A DNA stretch of 64,000 nt. It comes from Saccoglossus kowalevskii (lineage: Eukaryota; Hemichordata; Enteropneusta; Harrimaniidae). Below, one piece after another: positions 1-13,012 of the stretch. The position numbers and the translations under genes were made by a program. How positions within the stretch are numbered: position 1 is the first letter of the stretch; every line of letters begins with the position of its first letter. The stretch spans positions 1 through 64,000 of the forward strand of contig NW_003107311.1 of the NCBI RefSeq assembly GCF_000003605.2. Direction: 5' to 3'. Under the pieces are notes generated by a model, which was given only the letters and a program-made list of their open reading frames with translations, was not told the DNA's origin and searched no databases.

Positions 1-180
1 GTTCATCATACGTTGGTATAAAACCACGCGTAGAGCTCACCTATACGCCGGTTTAAAACCACGCATAGAGCTCACTTATACGTTGGTTTAAAACCTTGTC
101 TAGAGCTCACCTGTACGTTGGTTTAAAACCACGCGTAGAGCTCACCTATACATCGGTTTAAAACCACGTGTAGAGCTCAC

Positions 181-1422
181 CTATACATCGGTTTAAAACC
201 ACGTGTAGAGCTCACCTGTACGTCGGTTTAAAATCTTGTGTAGAGCTCACCTATACGTTGGTTTAAAACCACGCGTAGAGCTCACCTATACATCGGTTTA
301 AAACCACGTGTAGAGCTCACCTATACGTCGGTTTAAAACCACGCATAGAGCTCACCTATACGTCGGTTTAAAACCACGTGTAGAGCTCACCTATACGTCG
401 GTTTAAAACCACGTGTAGAGCTCACCTGTACGTCGGTTTAAAACCATGCGTAGAGCTCACCTATACGTCGGTTTAAAACCACGCGTAGAGCTCACCTATA
501 CGTCGGTTTAAAACCTTGTGTAGAGCTCACCTATACGTCGGTTTAAAACCACGCGTAGAGCCCATCTATACATCGGTTTAAAACCACGTGTAGAGCTCAC
601 CTATACGTCGGTTTAAAACCACGTGTAGAGCTCACCTATACGTCGGTTTAAAACCACGCGTAGAGCTCACCTATACGTCGGTTTAAAACAATGCGTAGCG
701 CTCACCTATACGTCGGTTTAAAACCACGTGTAGATCTCACCTATACATCGGTTTAAAACCACGTGTAGAGCTCACTTATATGTCGGTTTAAAAACACGTG
801 TAGAGCTCACCTATACGTTGGTTTAAAACCATGCGTAGAGCTCACCTATACGTCGGTTTAAAACTACGCGCAGAGCTCACCTATACGTTGGTTTAAAACC
901 TTGTGTAGAGCTCACCTATACGTTGGTTTAAACCACGCGTAGAGCTCACCTATACGTCGGTTTAAAACCACGCGTAGAGCTCACCTATACGTTGGTTTAA
1001 AACCACGCGTAGAGCTCACCTATACGTCGGTTTAAAACCACGCGTAGAGCTCACCTATACATCGGTTTAAAACCACGTGTAGAGCTCACCTATACGTCGG
1101 TTTAAAACCTTGTGTTGAGCTCACCTATACGTCGGTTTAAAACCACGTGTACAGCTCACCTATACGTCGGTTTAAAACCACGTGTAGAGCTCACCTATAC
1201 ATCGGTTTAAAACCACGTGTAGAGCTCACCTGTACGTCGGTTTAAAACCACGCGTAGAGCTCACCTATACATCAGTTTAAAACCACGTGTAGAGCTCACC
1301 TATACGTCGGTTTAAAACCACGTGTAGAGCTCACCTATACGTCGGTTTAAAACCACGTGTAGAGCTCACCTATACATCGGTTTAAAACCACGCGTAGAGC
1401 TCACCTATACATCGGTTTAAAA
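181..1422. repeat. Dispersed duplicate A, copy 1 (about 35 monomers)
   Basis: This segment reappears at 44,530-45,771. The same rare variants occur in the same order in both: AAATCTTGTG, GAGCCCATC, AACAATGCGTAGCGC, GTAGATCTC, CTACGCGCAG, TGTGTTGAG and GTGTACAGC. The offset is 44,349-44,350 bp throughout. By eye the copies differ only by two single-base deletions, one in each copy (near 925 here, near 45,664 there). They separate at 1,423, where this copy reads AATAACG. Confidence 0.9.
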
Positions 1423-1580
1423 TAACGCGTAGAGCTCACCTATACATCGGTTTAAAACCACGCGTAGAGCTCACCTATACATCGGTTTAAAACCACGTGT
1501 AGAGCTCACATATACATCGGTTTAAAACCACGCGTAGAGCTCACCTATACATCGGTTTAAAACCACGCGTAGAGCTCACC

Positions 1581-1860
1581 TATACGTCGAATTAAAACCA
1601 CGTGTAGAGCTCACCTATACATCGGTTTATAACCACGCGTAGAGCTCACCTATACATCGGCTTAAAACCACGCGTAGAGCTCACCTATACATCGGTTTAA
1701 AACCACGCCTAGAGCTCACCTATACATCGGTTTAAAACCACGCGTAGAGCTCACCTATACGTCGGATTAAAACCACGTGTAGAGCTCACCTATACATCGG
1801 TTTATAACCACGCGTAGAGCTCACCTATACATCGGTTTAAAACCAAGTGTAGAGCTCACC
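1581..1860. repeat. Local 5-mer higher-order repeat (175 bp), divergent
   Basis: A monomer with an ATT core (CGAATT at 1,588, GGATTAAAACC near 1,765) is followed at once by one with GGTTTATAACC. The pair recurs 175 bp later, exactly five monomers. The intervening units are mostly ACATCGG with CACGCG. The second unit is only partly conserved. The same 5-mer is found at 39,319-39,560, and single relatives near 46,246 and 63,837. Confidence 0.75.
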
Positions 1861-2317
1861 TATACATTGGTTTAAAACCACGAGTAGAGCTCACCTATAC
1901 GTCGGTTTAAAACCACGTGTAGAGCTCACCTATACGTCGGTTTAAAACCTTGTGTAGAGCTCAACTATACATTGGTTTAAAACCACGCGTAGAGCTCACC
2001 TATACGTCGGTTTAAAAGCACGTGTAGAGCTCACCTATACGTCGGTTTAAAACTACGCATAGAGCTCACCTATACATCGGTTTAAAACCACGTGTAGAGC
2101 TCACCTATACGTTGGTTTAAAACCACGCATAGAGCTCACCTATACGTCGGTTTAAAACCACGTGTAGAGCTCACCTATATGTTGGTTTAAAACCACGCAT
2201 AGAGCTCACGTATACGTCGGTTTAAAACCACGCGTAGAGCTCACCTATACGTCGGTTTAAAACCACGCGTAGAGCTCACCTGTACGTTGGTTAAAAACCA
2301 TGCGTAGAGCTCACCTA

Positions 2318-2908
2318 TACGTCGGTTTAAAACCACGCGTAGAGCTCACCTGTACGTTGGTTAAAAACCACGCGTAGAGCTCACCTATACGTCGGTTTAA
2401 AACCACGTGTAGAGCTCACCTATACATCGGTTTAAAACCACGTGTAGAGATCACCTATACGTCGGGTTAAAACCACGTGTAGAGCTCACCTATACATCGG
2501 TTTAAAACCATGTGTAGAGCTCACTTATATGTCGGTTTAAAACCACGTGTAGAGCTCACCTATACGTTGGTTTAAAACCACGCGTAGAGCTCACCTATAC
2601 GCCGGTTTAAAACCACGCATAGAGCTCACCTGTACGTTGGTTTAAAACCACGCGTAGAGCTCACCTATACGTCGGTTTAAAACCACGCGTAGAACTTTCC
2701 TATACATCGGTTTAAAACCACGTGTAGAGCTCACCTATGCATCGGTTTAAAACCACGTGTAGAGCTCACCTATACGTCGGTTTAAAATCTTGTGTAGAGT
2801 TCACCTATACGTTGGTTTAAAACCACGCGTAGAGCTCACCTATACATCGGTTTAAAACCATGTGTAGAGCTCACCTGTATGTCGGTTTAAAACCACGCGT
2901 AGAGCTCA
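2318..2908. repeat. AGAACTTTCC module, copy 1 of 3
   Basis: The segment holds an ordered set of rare monomers: GAGATCACC with GTCGGGTTAAA, AGAACTTTCC at 2,691, CTATGCATCGG, and AAATCTTGTG with GAGTTCACC. It matches 18,590-19,180 at an offset of 16,272 bp; I noticed one substitution. A third related copy lies near 37,921-38,400. The match ends where this copy reads CTCACC and the second copy CTCATC. Confidence 0.88.
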
Positions 2909-2909
2909 C

Positions 2910-3740
2910 CTATACGTCGGTTTAAAACAACGCGTAGAGTTCACCTATACGTCGGTTTAAAACCATGTGTAGAGCTCACCTATACGTCGGTTTAAAACCA
3001 CGCATAGAGCTCACCTATACGTCGGTTTAAAACCACGCGTAGAGCTCACTTATATGTCGGTTTAAAACCACGCGTAGAGCTCACCTATACGTCGGTTTAA
3101 AACCACGCGTAGAGCTCACTTAAACATCGGTTTAAAACCACGCGTAGAGCTCACCTATACGTCGGTTTAAAACCACGCGTAGAGCTCACCTATTCTTCGG
3201 TTTAAAACCACGCATAGAGCTCACCTATACGTCGGTTTAAAACCACGTGTAGAGCTCACCTGAACATCGGTTTAAAACCACGCGTAGAGCTCACCTATAC
3301 ATCGGTTTAAAACCACGTGTAGAGCTCACCTATACGTCGGTTTAAAACCACTGGTAGAGCTCAACTATACGTCAGTTTAAAACCATGCGTAGAGCTCACC
3401 TATACGTCGGTTTAAAACCACGAGTAGAGCTCACCTATACGTCGGTTTAAAACCACGCGTAGAGCTCATCTATACGTCGGTTTAAAACCATGCGTAGAGC
3501 TCACCTATACGTCGGTTTAAAACCATGCGTAGAGCTCACCTATACGTCGGTTTAAAACCACGCGTAGAGTTCACATATACGTCGGTTTAAAACCACGCGT
3601 AGAGCTCACCTATACGTCGGTTTAAAACCACGCGTAGAGCTCACCTAAACGTCAGTTTAATACCACGCGTAGAGCTCACCTATACGTCGGTTTAAAACCA
3701 CGCGTAGAGCTCACCTATACATCAGTTTAAAACCACGTGT
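2910..3740. repeat. Type I domain 1
   Basis: The stretch has the type I vocabulary: CACTTAAACATCGG (3,113), CTATTCTTCGG, CTGAACATCGG, CACTGG (3,349) followed by CAACTATACGTCAG, CACGAG, GTTCACATATACG and CCTAAACGTCAG. No CCTTGTG monomer is present. Most of it matches 7,521-8,160 in order, but with one monomer fewer between CATCTATACG and GTTCACATA. Borders are judged by vocabulary and are approximate. Confidence 0.7.
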
Positions 3741-5262
3741 AGAGCTCACCTATACGTCGGTTTAAAACCACGTGTAGAGCTCACCTATACATCGGTTTAA
3801 AACCACGTGTAGAGCTCACTTATATGTCGGTTTAAAACCACGTGTAGAGCTCACCTATACGTTGGTTTAAAACCACGCGTAGAGCTCACCTATACGCCGG
3901 TTTAAAACCACGCATAGAGCTCACCTATACGTTGGTTTAAAACCTTGTGTAGAGCTCACCTGTACGTTGGTTTAAAACCACGCGTAGAGCTCACCTATAC
4001 GTCGGTTTAAAACCACGCGTAGAGCTCACCTATACGTTGGTTTAAAACCACGTGTAGAGCTCACCTATACGTCCGTTTAAAACCACGCGTAGAGCTTTCC
4101 TATACATCGGTTTAAAACCACGTGTAGAGCTCACCTATACATCGGTTTAAAACCATGCGTAGAGTTCACCTATACATCGGTTTAAAACCACGTGTAGAGC
4201 TCACCTATACGTTGGTTTAAAACCTTGTGTAGAGCTCACCTATACATCGGTTTAAAACCACGTGTAGAGCTCACCTATATGTCGGTTGAAAACCACGTGT
4301 AGAGCTCACCTATACGTTGGTTTAAAACCACGCGTAGAGCTCACCTATACATCGGTTTAAAACCACGTGTAGAGCTCACCTATACATCGGTTTAAAACCA
4401 CGTGTAGAGCTCACCTATACATCGGTTTAAAACCACGTGTAGAGCTCACCTATACGTTGGTTTAAAACCACGTGTAGAGCTCACCTATACGTCGGTTTAA
4501 AACCACGTGTAGTGCTCACCTATATGTTGGTTTAAAACCACGCGTAGAGCTCACCTATACGTCGGTTTAAAACCACACGTAGAGCTCACCTATACGTTGG
4601 TTTATAACCACGCGTATAGCTCACCTATACGTCGGTTTAAACCACGTGTAGAGCTCACCTATACGTTGGTTTAAAACCACGCGTAGAGCTCACCTATACG
4701 TCGGTTTAAAACCACGCGTAGAGCTCACTTATACGTCGGTTTAAAACCTTGTGTAGAGCTCATCTATACGTTGGTTTAAAACCACGAGTAGAGCTCACCT
4801 ATACGTTGGTTTAAAAGCACGTGTAGAGCTCACCTATACCTCGGTTTAAAACCACGTGTAGAGCTCACCTATTCGTCGGTTTAAAACCACGCGTAGAGCT
4901 CACCTATACATCGGTTTAAAACCACATGTAGAGCTCACCTATACGACGGTTTAAAACCACGCGTAGAGCTCACCTATACATCGGTTTAAAACCACGCGTA
5001 GAGCTCACCTATACATCGGTTTAAAACCACGTGTAGAGCTCACCTGTACGTCGGTTTAAAACCACGCATAGAGCTCACCTGTACGTCGGTTTAAAACCAT
5101 GCGTAGAGCTCACCTATACGTCGGTTTAAAACCTTGTGTAGAGCTCACCTATACGTCGGTTTAAAACCACGCGTAGAGCTCATCTATACATCGGTTTAAA
5201 ACCACGTGTAGAGCTCACCTATACGTCGGTTTAAAACCACGTGTAGAGCTCACCTATACGTC

Positions 5263-5890
5263 GGTTTAAAACTACGCGTAGAGCTCACCTATACATCGGT
5301 TTAAAACCATGTGTAGAGCTCACCTATACGTTGGTTTAAAACCACGCGTAGAGCTCACCTATACGTCGGTTTAAAACCACGTGTAGAGCTCACCTATACG
5401 TCGGTTTAAAACCACGCGTAGAGCTCACCTATACGTCGGTTTAAAACCATGCGTAGAGCTCACCTATACGTCGGTTTAAAACCTTGTGTAGAGCTCACCT
5501 ATACGTTGGTTTAAAACCACGCGTAGAGCTCACCTATACGTCGGTTTAAAAACACGCGTAGAGCTCACCTATACGTCGGTTTAAAACCACGTGTAGAGCT
5601 CACCTATACATCGGTTTAAAACCACGTGTAGAGCTCACTTATATGTCGGTTTAAAAACACGTGTAGAGCTCACCTATACGTTGGTCTAAAACCACGCGTA
5701 GAGCTCACCTATACGTCGGTTTAAAACCACGCGCAGAGCTCACCTATACGTTGGTTTAAAACCTTGTGTAGAGCTCACCTATACGTTGGTTTAAAACCAC
5801 GCGTAGAGCTCACCTATACGTCGGTTTAAAACCACGCATAGAGCTCACCTATACGTCGGTTTAAAACCACGCGTAGAGCTCACCTATACG
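5263..5890. repeat. Dispersed duplicate D, copy 1 (18 monomers)
   Basis: This matches 62,620-63,247 at a constant offset of 57,357 bp. Shared rare variants include GGTTTAAAAACACG, the GGTCTAAAACC monomer (5,683 and 63,040) and CACGCGCAGAG. I saw no difference within the match. It is the most widely separated near-identical pair in the window. Confidence 0.88.
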
Positions 5891-8800
5891 TCGGTTTAAA
5901 ACCATGTGTAGAGCTCACCTGAACGTCGGTTTAAAACCACGCATAGAGCTCACCTATACATCGGTTTAAAACCACGTGTAGAGCTCACCTATACGTCGGT
6001 TTAAAACCACTGGTAGAGCTCAACTATATGTCAGTTTAAAACCATGTGTAGAGCTCACCTATACGTCGGTTTAAAACCACGAGTAGAGCTCACCTATACG
6101 TCGGTTTAAAACCACGCGTAGAGCTCATCTATACGTCGGTTTAAAACCACGCGTAGAGCTCACCTATACGTCGGTTTAAAATCACGCCTTGAGCTCACCT
6201 ATACGTCAGTTGAAAACCACGTATAGAGCTCACCTATATGTCGGTTTAAAACCACGCGTAGAGCTCACCTATACGTCGGTTTAAAACCACGCGTAGAGCT
6301 CACCTATACATCGGTTTAAAACCACGTGTAGAGCTCACCTATACGTCGGTTTAAAACCATGTGTAGACTCACCTATACATCGGTTTAAAACCACGCGTAG
6401 AGCTCACTTATACATCGGTTTAAATCCACGCGTAGAGCTCACCTATACGTCGGTTTAAAACAACGCGTAGAGCTCACCTATACGTCGGTTTAAAACCACG
6501 TGTAGAGCTCACCAATACGTCGGTTTAAAACCACGCGTAGAGCTCACTTATACATCGGTTTAATACAACGCATAGAGCTCACCTATGCGTCGGTTTAAAA
6601 CCACGTGTAGGGCTCACCTATACGTCGGTTTAAAACCACGAGTAGAGCTCACCTATACGTTGGTTTAAAACCAGGCGTAGAGCTCATCTATACGTCGGTT
6701 TAAAACCATGCGTAGAGCTCACCTATACGTCGGTTTAAAACCACGCGTAGATCTCACCTGTACGTCAGTTTAAAACCATGCGTAGAGCTCACCTGTACGT
6801 CGGTTTAAAACCATGCGTAGAGCTCACTTATACATCGGTTTAAAACAACGCGTAGAGCTCACCTATATGTCGGTTTAAAACCACGTGTAGAGCTCACCTA
6901 TACGTCGGTTTAAAACCAAGTGTAGAGCTCACCTATACGTCGGTTTAAAACCATGCGTAGAGCTCACCTATACGTCGGTTTAAAACCACGCGTAGAGCTC
7001 ACCTATACGTCGGTTTAAAACCACGCGTAGAGCTCACTTATACATCGGTTTAAAACAACGCGCAGAGCTCACCTATACGTCGGTTTAAAACAACGCGTAG
7101 AGCTCACCTATACGTCGGTTTAAAACCACGCGTAGCGCTCACCTATACATCAGTTTAAAACCACGCGTAGAGCTCACCTATACGTCAGTTTAAAACCACG
7201 CATAGAGCTCACCTATACATCGGTTTAAAACCACGTGTAGAGCTCACCTATACGTCGGTTTAAAACCACGCATAGAGCTCACCTATACATCGGTTTAAAA
7301 CCACGCGTAGAGCTCACCTATACGTCGGTTTAAAACAACGCGTAGAGTTCACCTATACGTCGGTTTAAAACCATGTGTAGAGCTCACCTATACGTCGGTT
7401 TAAAACCACGCATAGAGCTCACCTATACGTCGGTTTAAAACCACGCGTAGAGCTCACTTATATGTCGGTTTAAAACCACGCGTAGAGCTCACCTATACGT
7501 CGGTTTAAAACCACGCGTAGAGCTCACTTAAACATCGGTTTAAAACCACGCGTAGAGCTCACCTATACGTCGGTTTAAAACCACGCGTAGAGCTCACCTA
7601 TTCTTCGGTTTAAAACCACGCATAGAGCTCACCTATACGTCGGTTTAAAACCACGTGTAGAGCTCACCTGAACATCGGTTTAAAACCACGCGTAGAGCTC
7701 ACCTATACATCGGTTTAAAACCACGTGTAGAGCTCACCTATACGTCGGTTTAAAACCACTGGTAGAGCTCAACTATACGTCAGTTTAAAACCATGCGTAG
7801 AGCTCACCTATACGTCGGTTTAAAACCACGAGTAGAGCTCACCTATACGTCGGTTTAAAACCACGCGTAGAGCTCATCTATACGTCGGTTTAAAACCATG
7901 CGTAGAGCTCACCTATACGTCGGTTTAAAACCACGCGTAGAGCTCACCTGTACGTCGGTTTAAAACCATGCGTAGAGCTCACCTATACGTCGGTTTAAAA
8001 CCACGCGTAGAGTTCACATATACGTCGGTTTAAAACCACGCGTAGAGCTCACCTATACGTCGGTTTAAAACCACGCGTAGAGCTCACCTAAACGTCGGTT
8101 TAAAACCACGCGTAGAGCTCACCTATACGTCGGTTTAAAACCACGCGTAGAGCTCACCTATACATCAGTTTAAAACCACGCGTAGAGCTCACCTATTCAT
8201 CGGTTTAAAACCACGTGTAGAGCTCACCTGTACGTCGGTTTAAAACCATGTGTAGAGCTCACCTATACGTCGGTTTAAAACCACGCGTTGAGCTCACCTG
8301 TACGTCGGTTTAAAACCACGCGTAGAGCTCACCTATACGTCAGTTTAAAACCACGTGTAGAGCTCACCTGAACGTCGGTTTAAAACCACGCATAGAGCTC
8401 ACCTATACATCGGTTTAAAACCACGTGTAGAGCTCACCTATACGTCGGTTTAAAACCACTGGTAGAGCTCAACTATATGTCAGTTTAAAACCATGCGTAG
8501 AGCTCACCTATACGTCGGTTTAAAACCACGAGTAGAGCTCACCTATACGTCGGTTTAAAACCACGCGTAGAGCTCACCTATACGTCGGTTTAAAACCACG
8601 CATAGAGCTCACCTATACATTGGTTTAAAACCACGCGTAGAGCTCACCTATACGTCGGTTTAAAACCATGCGTAGAGCTCACTTATATGTCGGTTAAACC
8701 ACGCGTAAGCGGTTTAAAACCACGCGTAGAGCTCACCTATACGTCGGTTTAAAACCACGCGTAGAGCTCACCTATTCTTCGGTTTAAAACCGCGCGTAGA

Positions 8801-10025
8801 GCTCACCTATACGTCGGTTTAAAACCATGTGTAGAGCTCACCTGAACGTCGGTTTAAAACCACGCATAGAGCTCACCTATACATCGGTTTAAAACCACGT
8901 GTAGAGCTCACCTATACGTCGGTTTAAAACCACTGGTAGAGCTCAACTATATGTCAGTTTAAAACCATGTGTAGAGCTCACCTATACGTCGGTTTAAAAC
9001 CACGAGTAGAGCTCACCTATACGTCGGTTTAAAACCACGCGTAGAGCTCATCTATACGTCGGTTTAAAACCACGCGTAGAGCTCACCTATACGTCGGTTT
9101 AAAATCACGCGTTGAGCTCACCTATACGTCAGTTGAAAACCACGTATAGAGCTCACCTATATGTCGGTTTAAAACCACGCGTAGAGCTCACCTATACGTC
9201 GGTTTAAAACCACGCGTAGAGCTCACCTATACATCGGTTTAAAACCACGTGTAGAGCTCACCTATACGTCGGTTTAAAACCATGTGTAGACTCACCTATA
9301 CATCGGTTTAAAACCACGCGTAGAGTTCACTTATACATCGGTTTAAATCCACGCGTAGAGCTCACCTATACGTCGGTTTAAAACAACGCGTAGAGCTCAC
9401 CTATACGTCGGTTTAAAACCACGTGTAGAGCTCACCTATTCTTTGGTTTAAAACCACGCGTAGAGCTCACTTATACATCGGTTTAAAACCATGTGTAAAG
9501 CTCACCTGAACGTCGGTTTAAAACCACGCGTAGAGCTCACCTATACATCGGTTTAAAACCACGTGTAGAGCTCACCTATACTTCGGTTTAAAACCACTGG
9601 TAGAGCTCAACTATATGTCAGTTTAAAACCATGCGTAGAGCTCACCTATACGTCGGTTTAAAACCACGAGTAGAGCTCACCTATACGTCGGTTTAAAACC
9701 ACGCGTAGAGCTCATCTATACGTCAGTTTAAAACCATGCGTAGAGCTCACTTATACGTCGGTTTAAAACCACGCGTAGAGCTCACCTATACGTCGGTTTA
9801 AAACCACGCGTTGAGCTCACCTATACGTCAGTTTAAAACCACGTATAGAGCTCACCTATACGTCGGTTTAAAACCACGCGTAGAGCTCACTTATACATCG
9901 GTTTAAAACCACGCGTAGAGCTCACCTATACGTCGGTTTAAAACCACGCGTAGAGCTCACCTATTCTTCGGTTTAAAACCACGCGTAGAGCTCACCTATA
10001 CGTCGGTTTAAAATCACGCGTAGAG
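5890..10025. repeat. Type I domain 2
   Basis: About 4.1 kb with no CCTTGTG and no GAGCTTTCC monomers. CACTGG followed by CAACTATA occurs at 6,008, 7,757, 8,457, 8,931 and 9,595, giving spacings near 1,750, 700, 474 and 664 bp. A shortened monomer (GTAGACTCACC, one base missing) is present at 6,364 and 9,287. TTTAATACAACGCAT (6,561) and CAGGCGTAGAG (near 6,672) link it with type I domain 4. An abnormal monomer near 8,696-8,712 interrupts the module. Confidence 0.75.
7153..8099. repeat. Type I dispersed duplicate, copy 1 (27 monomers)
   Basis: Matches 16,282-17,228 at a constant offset of 9,129 bp, checked at CACTTAAACATCGG (7,521 and 16,650) and CCTAAACGTCGG (8,084 and 17,213). The match ends at a monomer that lost one base from its T/A tract in the second copy. 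Confidence 0.85.
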
Positions 10026-10580
10026 CTCACCTATACATCGGTTTTAAACCACGTGTAGAGCTCACCTATACGTCGGTTTAAAACCACGCATAGAGCTTTC
10101 CTATACATCGGTTTAAAACCACGTGTAGAGCTCACCTATACGCCGGTTTAAAACCACGCATAGAGCTCACCTATACGTTGGTTTAAAACCATGCGTAGAG
10201 CTCACCTGTACGTTGGTTTAAAACCACGCGTAGAGCTCACCTATACGTCGGTTTAAAACCACGCGTAGAGCTCACCTATACGTCGGTTTAAAACCACGCG
10301 TAGAGCTTTCCTATACATTGGTTTAAAACCACGTGTAGAGCTCACTTATACATCGGTTTAAAACCACGTGTAGAGCTCACCTATACGTTGGTTTAAAACC
10401 ACGCATAGAGCTCACCTATACGTCGGTTTAAAACCACGTGTAGAGCTCACCTATATGTTGGTTTAAAACCACACGTAGAGCTCACCTATACGTCGGTTTA
10501 AAACCACGCGTAGAGCTCACCTATACGTCGGTTTAAAACCTTGTGTAGAGCTCAACTATACGTTGGTTTAAAACCATGCG

Positions 10581-10621
10581 TAGAGCTCACCTACATGTAT
10601 ACGTCGGTTTTAAACCACGCA
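10581..10621. repeat. 41-bp variant monomer, copy 1 of 9
   Basis: A 6-bp insertion changes CACCTATACG to CACCTACATGTATACG and the T/A tract reads GGTTTTAAACC. It follows a CCTTGTG monomer with CAACTATACG and a CATGCG monomer, as do the other copies, so the whole block was copied. Confidence 0.95.
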
Positions 10622-12004
10622 TAGAGCTCACCTATACGTCGGTTTAAAACCACGTGTAGAGCTCACCTATACATCGGTTTAAAACCATGTGTAGAGCTCA
10701 CTTATACGTCGGTTTAAAACCACGCGTAGAGCTCACCTATACGTCGGTTTAAAACCACGTGTAGAGCTCACCTATACATCGGTTTAAAACCACGTGTAGA
10801 GCTCACTTATATATCGGTTTAAAACCACGTTTAGAGCTCACCTATACGTTGGTTTAAAACCACGCGTAGAGCTCACCTATACGTTGGTTTAAAACCACGT
10901 GTAGAGCTCACCTATACATTGGTTTAAAACCACGCGTATAGCTCACCTATACGTCGGTTTAAAACCACGCGTAGAGCTCACCTATACGTTGGTTTAAAAC
11001 CACGCGTAGAGCTCACCTATACGTCGGTTTAAAACCACGTGTAGAGCTCACTTATATGTCGGTTTAAAACCACGTGTAGAGCTCACCTATACGTTGGTTT
11101 AAAACCACGCGTAGAGCTCACCTATACGCCGGTTTAAAACCACGCATTGAGCTCACCTATACGTTGGTTTAAAACCTTGTGTAGAGCTCACCTGTACGTT
11201 GGTTTAAAACCACGCGTAGAGCTCACCTATACGTCGGTTTAAAACCACGTGTAGAGCTCACCTATACGTTGGTTTAAAACCTTGTGTAGAGCTCACCTGT
11301 ACGTTGGTTTAAAACCACGCGTAGAGCTCACCTATACGTCGGTTTAAAACCACGCATAGAGCTCACCTATACGTTGGTTTAAAACCTTGTGTAGAGCTCA
11401 CCTGTACGTTGGTTTAAAACCACGCGTAGAGCTCACCTATACGTCGGTTTAAAACCACGCGTAGAGCTTTCCTATACATCGGTTTAAAACCACGTGTAGA
11501 GCTCACCTATACGTCGGTTTAAAACCACGTGTAGAGCTCACCTATACGTTGGTTTAAAACCACGCGTAGAGCTCACCTATACGCCGGTTTAAAACCACGC
11601 ATAGAGCTCACCTATACGTTGGTTTAAAACCTTGTGTAGAGCTCACCTGTACGTTGGTTTAAAACCACGCGTAGAGCTCACCTATACGTCGGTTTAAAAC
11701 CACGCATAGAGCTTTCCTATACATCGGTTTAAAACCACGTGTAGAGCTCACCTATACGCCGGTTTAAAACCACGCGTAGAGCTCAGCTATACGTCGGTTT
11801 AAAACCACGTGTAGAGCTCACCTATACGTTGGTTTAAAACCACGCGTAGAGCTCACCTATACATCGGTTTAAAACCACGTGTAGAGCTCACCTATACGTT
11901 GGTTTAAAACCACACGTAGAGCTCACCTATACGTCGGTTTAAAACCACGCGTAGAGCTCACCTATACGTTGGTTTAAAACCACGCGTAGAGCTCACCTAT
12001 ACAT

Positions 12005-12060
12005 CGGTTGCGTAGAGCTCACCTATACGTCGGTTTAAAACCACGCGTGTAGAGCTCACC
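12005..12060. repeat. Rearranged monomers inside type II block
   Basis: Near 12,008 the T/A tract and part of the next box are missing (CGGTTGCGTAGAGC), giving a monomer about 10 bp short. One unit later, CACGCGTGTAGAG has two extra bases. These look like unequal-crossover scars or a local sequence error; neither form recurs elsewhere in the window. Confidence 0.75.
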
Positions 12061-12504
12061 TATACGTTGGATTAAAACCACGCGTAGATCTCACCTATAC
12101 GTCGGTTTAAAACCACGCGTAGAGCTCACCTATACGTCGGTTTAAAACCTTGTGTAGAGCTCACCTATACGTTGGTTTAAAACCATGTGTAGAGCTCACC
12201 TATACGTCGGTTTAAAACCACGTGTAGAGCTCACCTATACATCGGTTTAAAACCACGTGTAGAGCTCACCTATACATCGGTTTAAAACCACGTGTAGAGC
12301 TCACCTATATGTTGGTTTAAAACCACGCGTAGAGCTCACCTATACGTCGGTTTAAAACCACGTGTAGAGCCCACCTATACGTTGGTTTAAAACCACGAGT
12401 AGAGCTCACCTATACGTCGGTTTAAAACCACGTGTAGAGCTCACCTATACATTGGTTTAAAACCTTGTGTAGAGCTCAACTATACGTTGGTTTAAAACCA
12501 TGCG

Positions 12505-12545
12505 TAGAGCTCACCTACATGTATACGTCGGTTTTAAACCACGCA
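12505..12545. repeat. 41-bp variant monomer, copy 2 of 9
   Basis: CTACATGTAT begins at 12,515. The next copy begins 601 bp later, which is sixteen 35-bp monomers plus one 41-bp monomer, and the roughly 200 bp after both copies are alike. This indicates a local 17-mer duplication. Confidence 0.95.
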
Positions 12546-13012
12546 TAGAGCTCACCTATACGTCGGTTTAAAACCACGTGTAGAGCTCACCTATACATCG
12601 GTTTAAAACCACGTGTAGAGCTCACTTATACGTCGGTTTAAAACCACGCGTAGAGCTCACCTATACGTCGGTTTAAAACCACGTGTAGAGCCCACCTATA
12701 CGTTGGTTTAAAACCACGAGTAGAGCTCACCTATACGTCGGTTTAAAACCACGCGTAGAGCTCACCTATACGTTGGTTTAAAACCACGCGTAGAGCTCAC
12801 CTATACGTTGGTTTAAAACCACGCGTAGAGCTCACCTATACGTCGGTTTAAAACCACGCGTAGAGCTCACCTATACGTCGGTTTAAAACCACGCGTAGAG
12901 CTCACCTATACATCGGTTTAAAACCACGCGTAGAGCTCACCTATACATCGGTTTAAAACCACGCGTAGAGCTCACCTATACGTCGGTTTAAAACCACGCG
13001 TAGAGCTCACCT

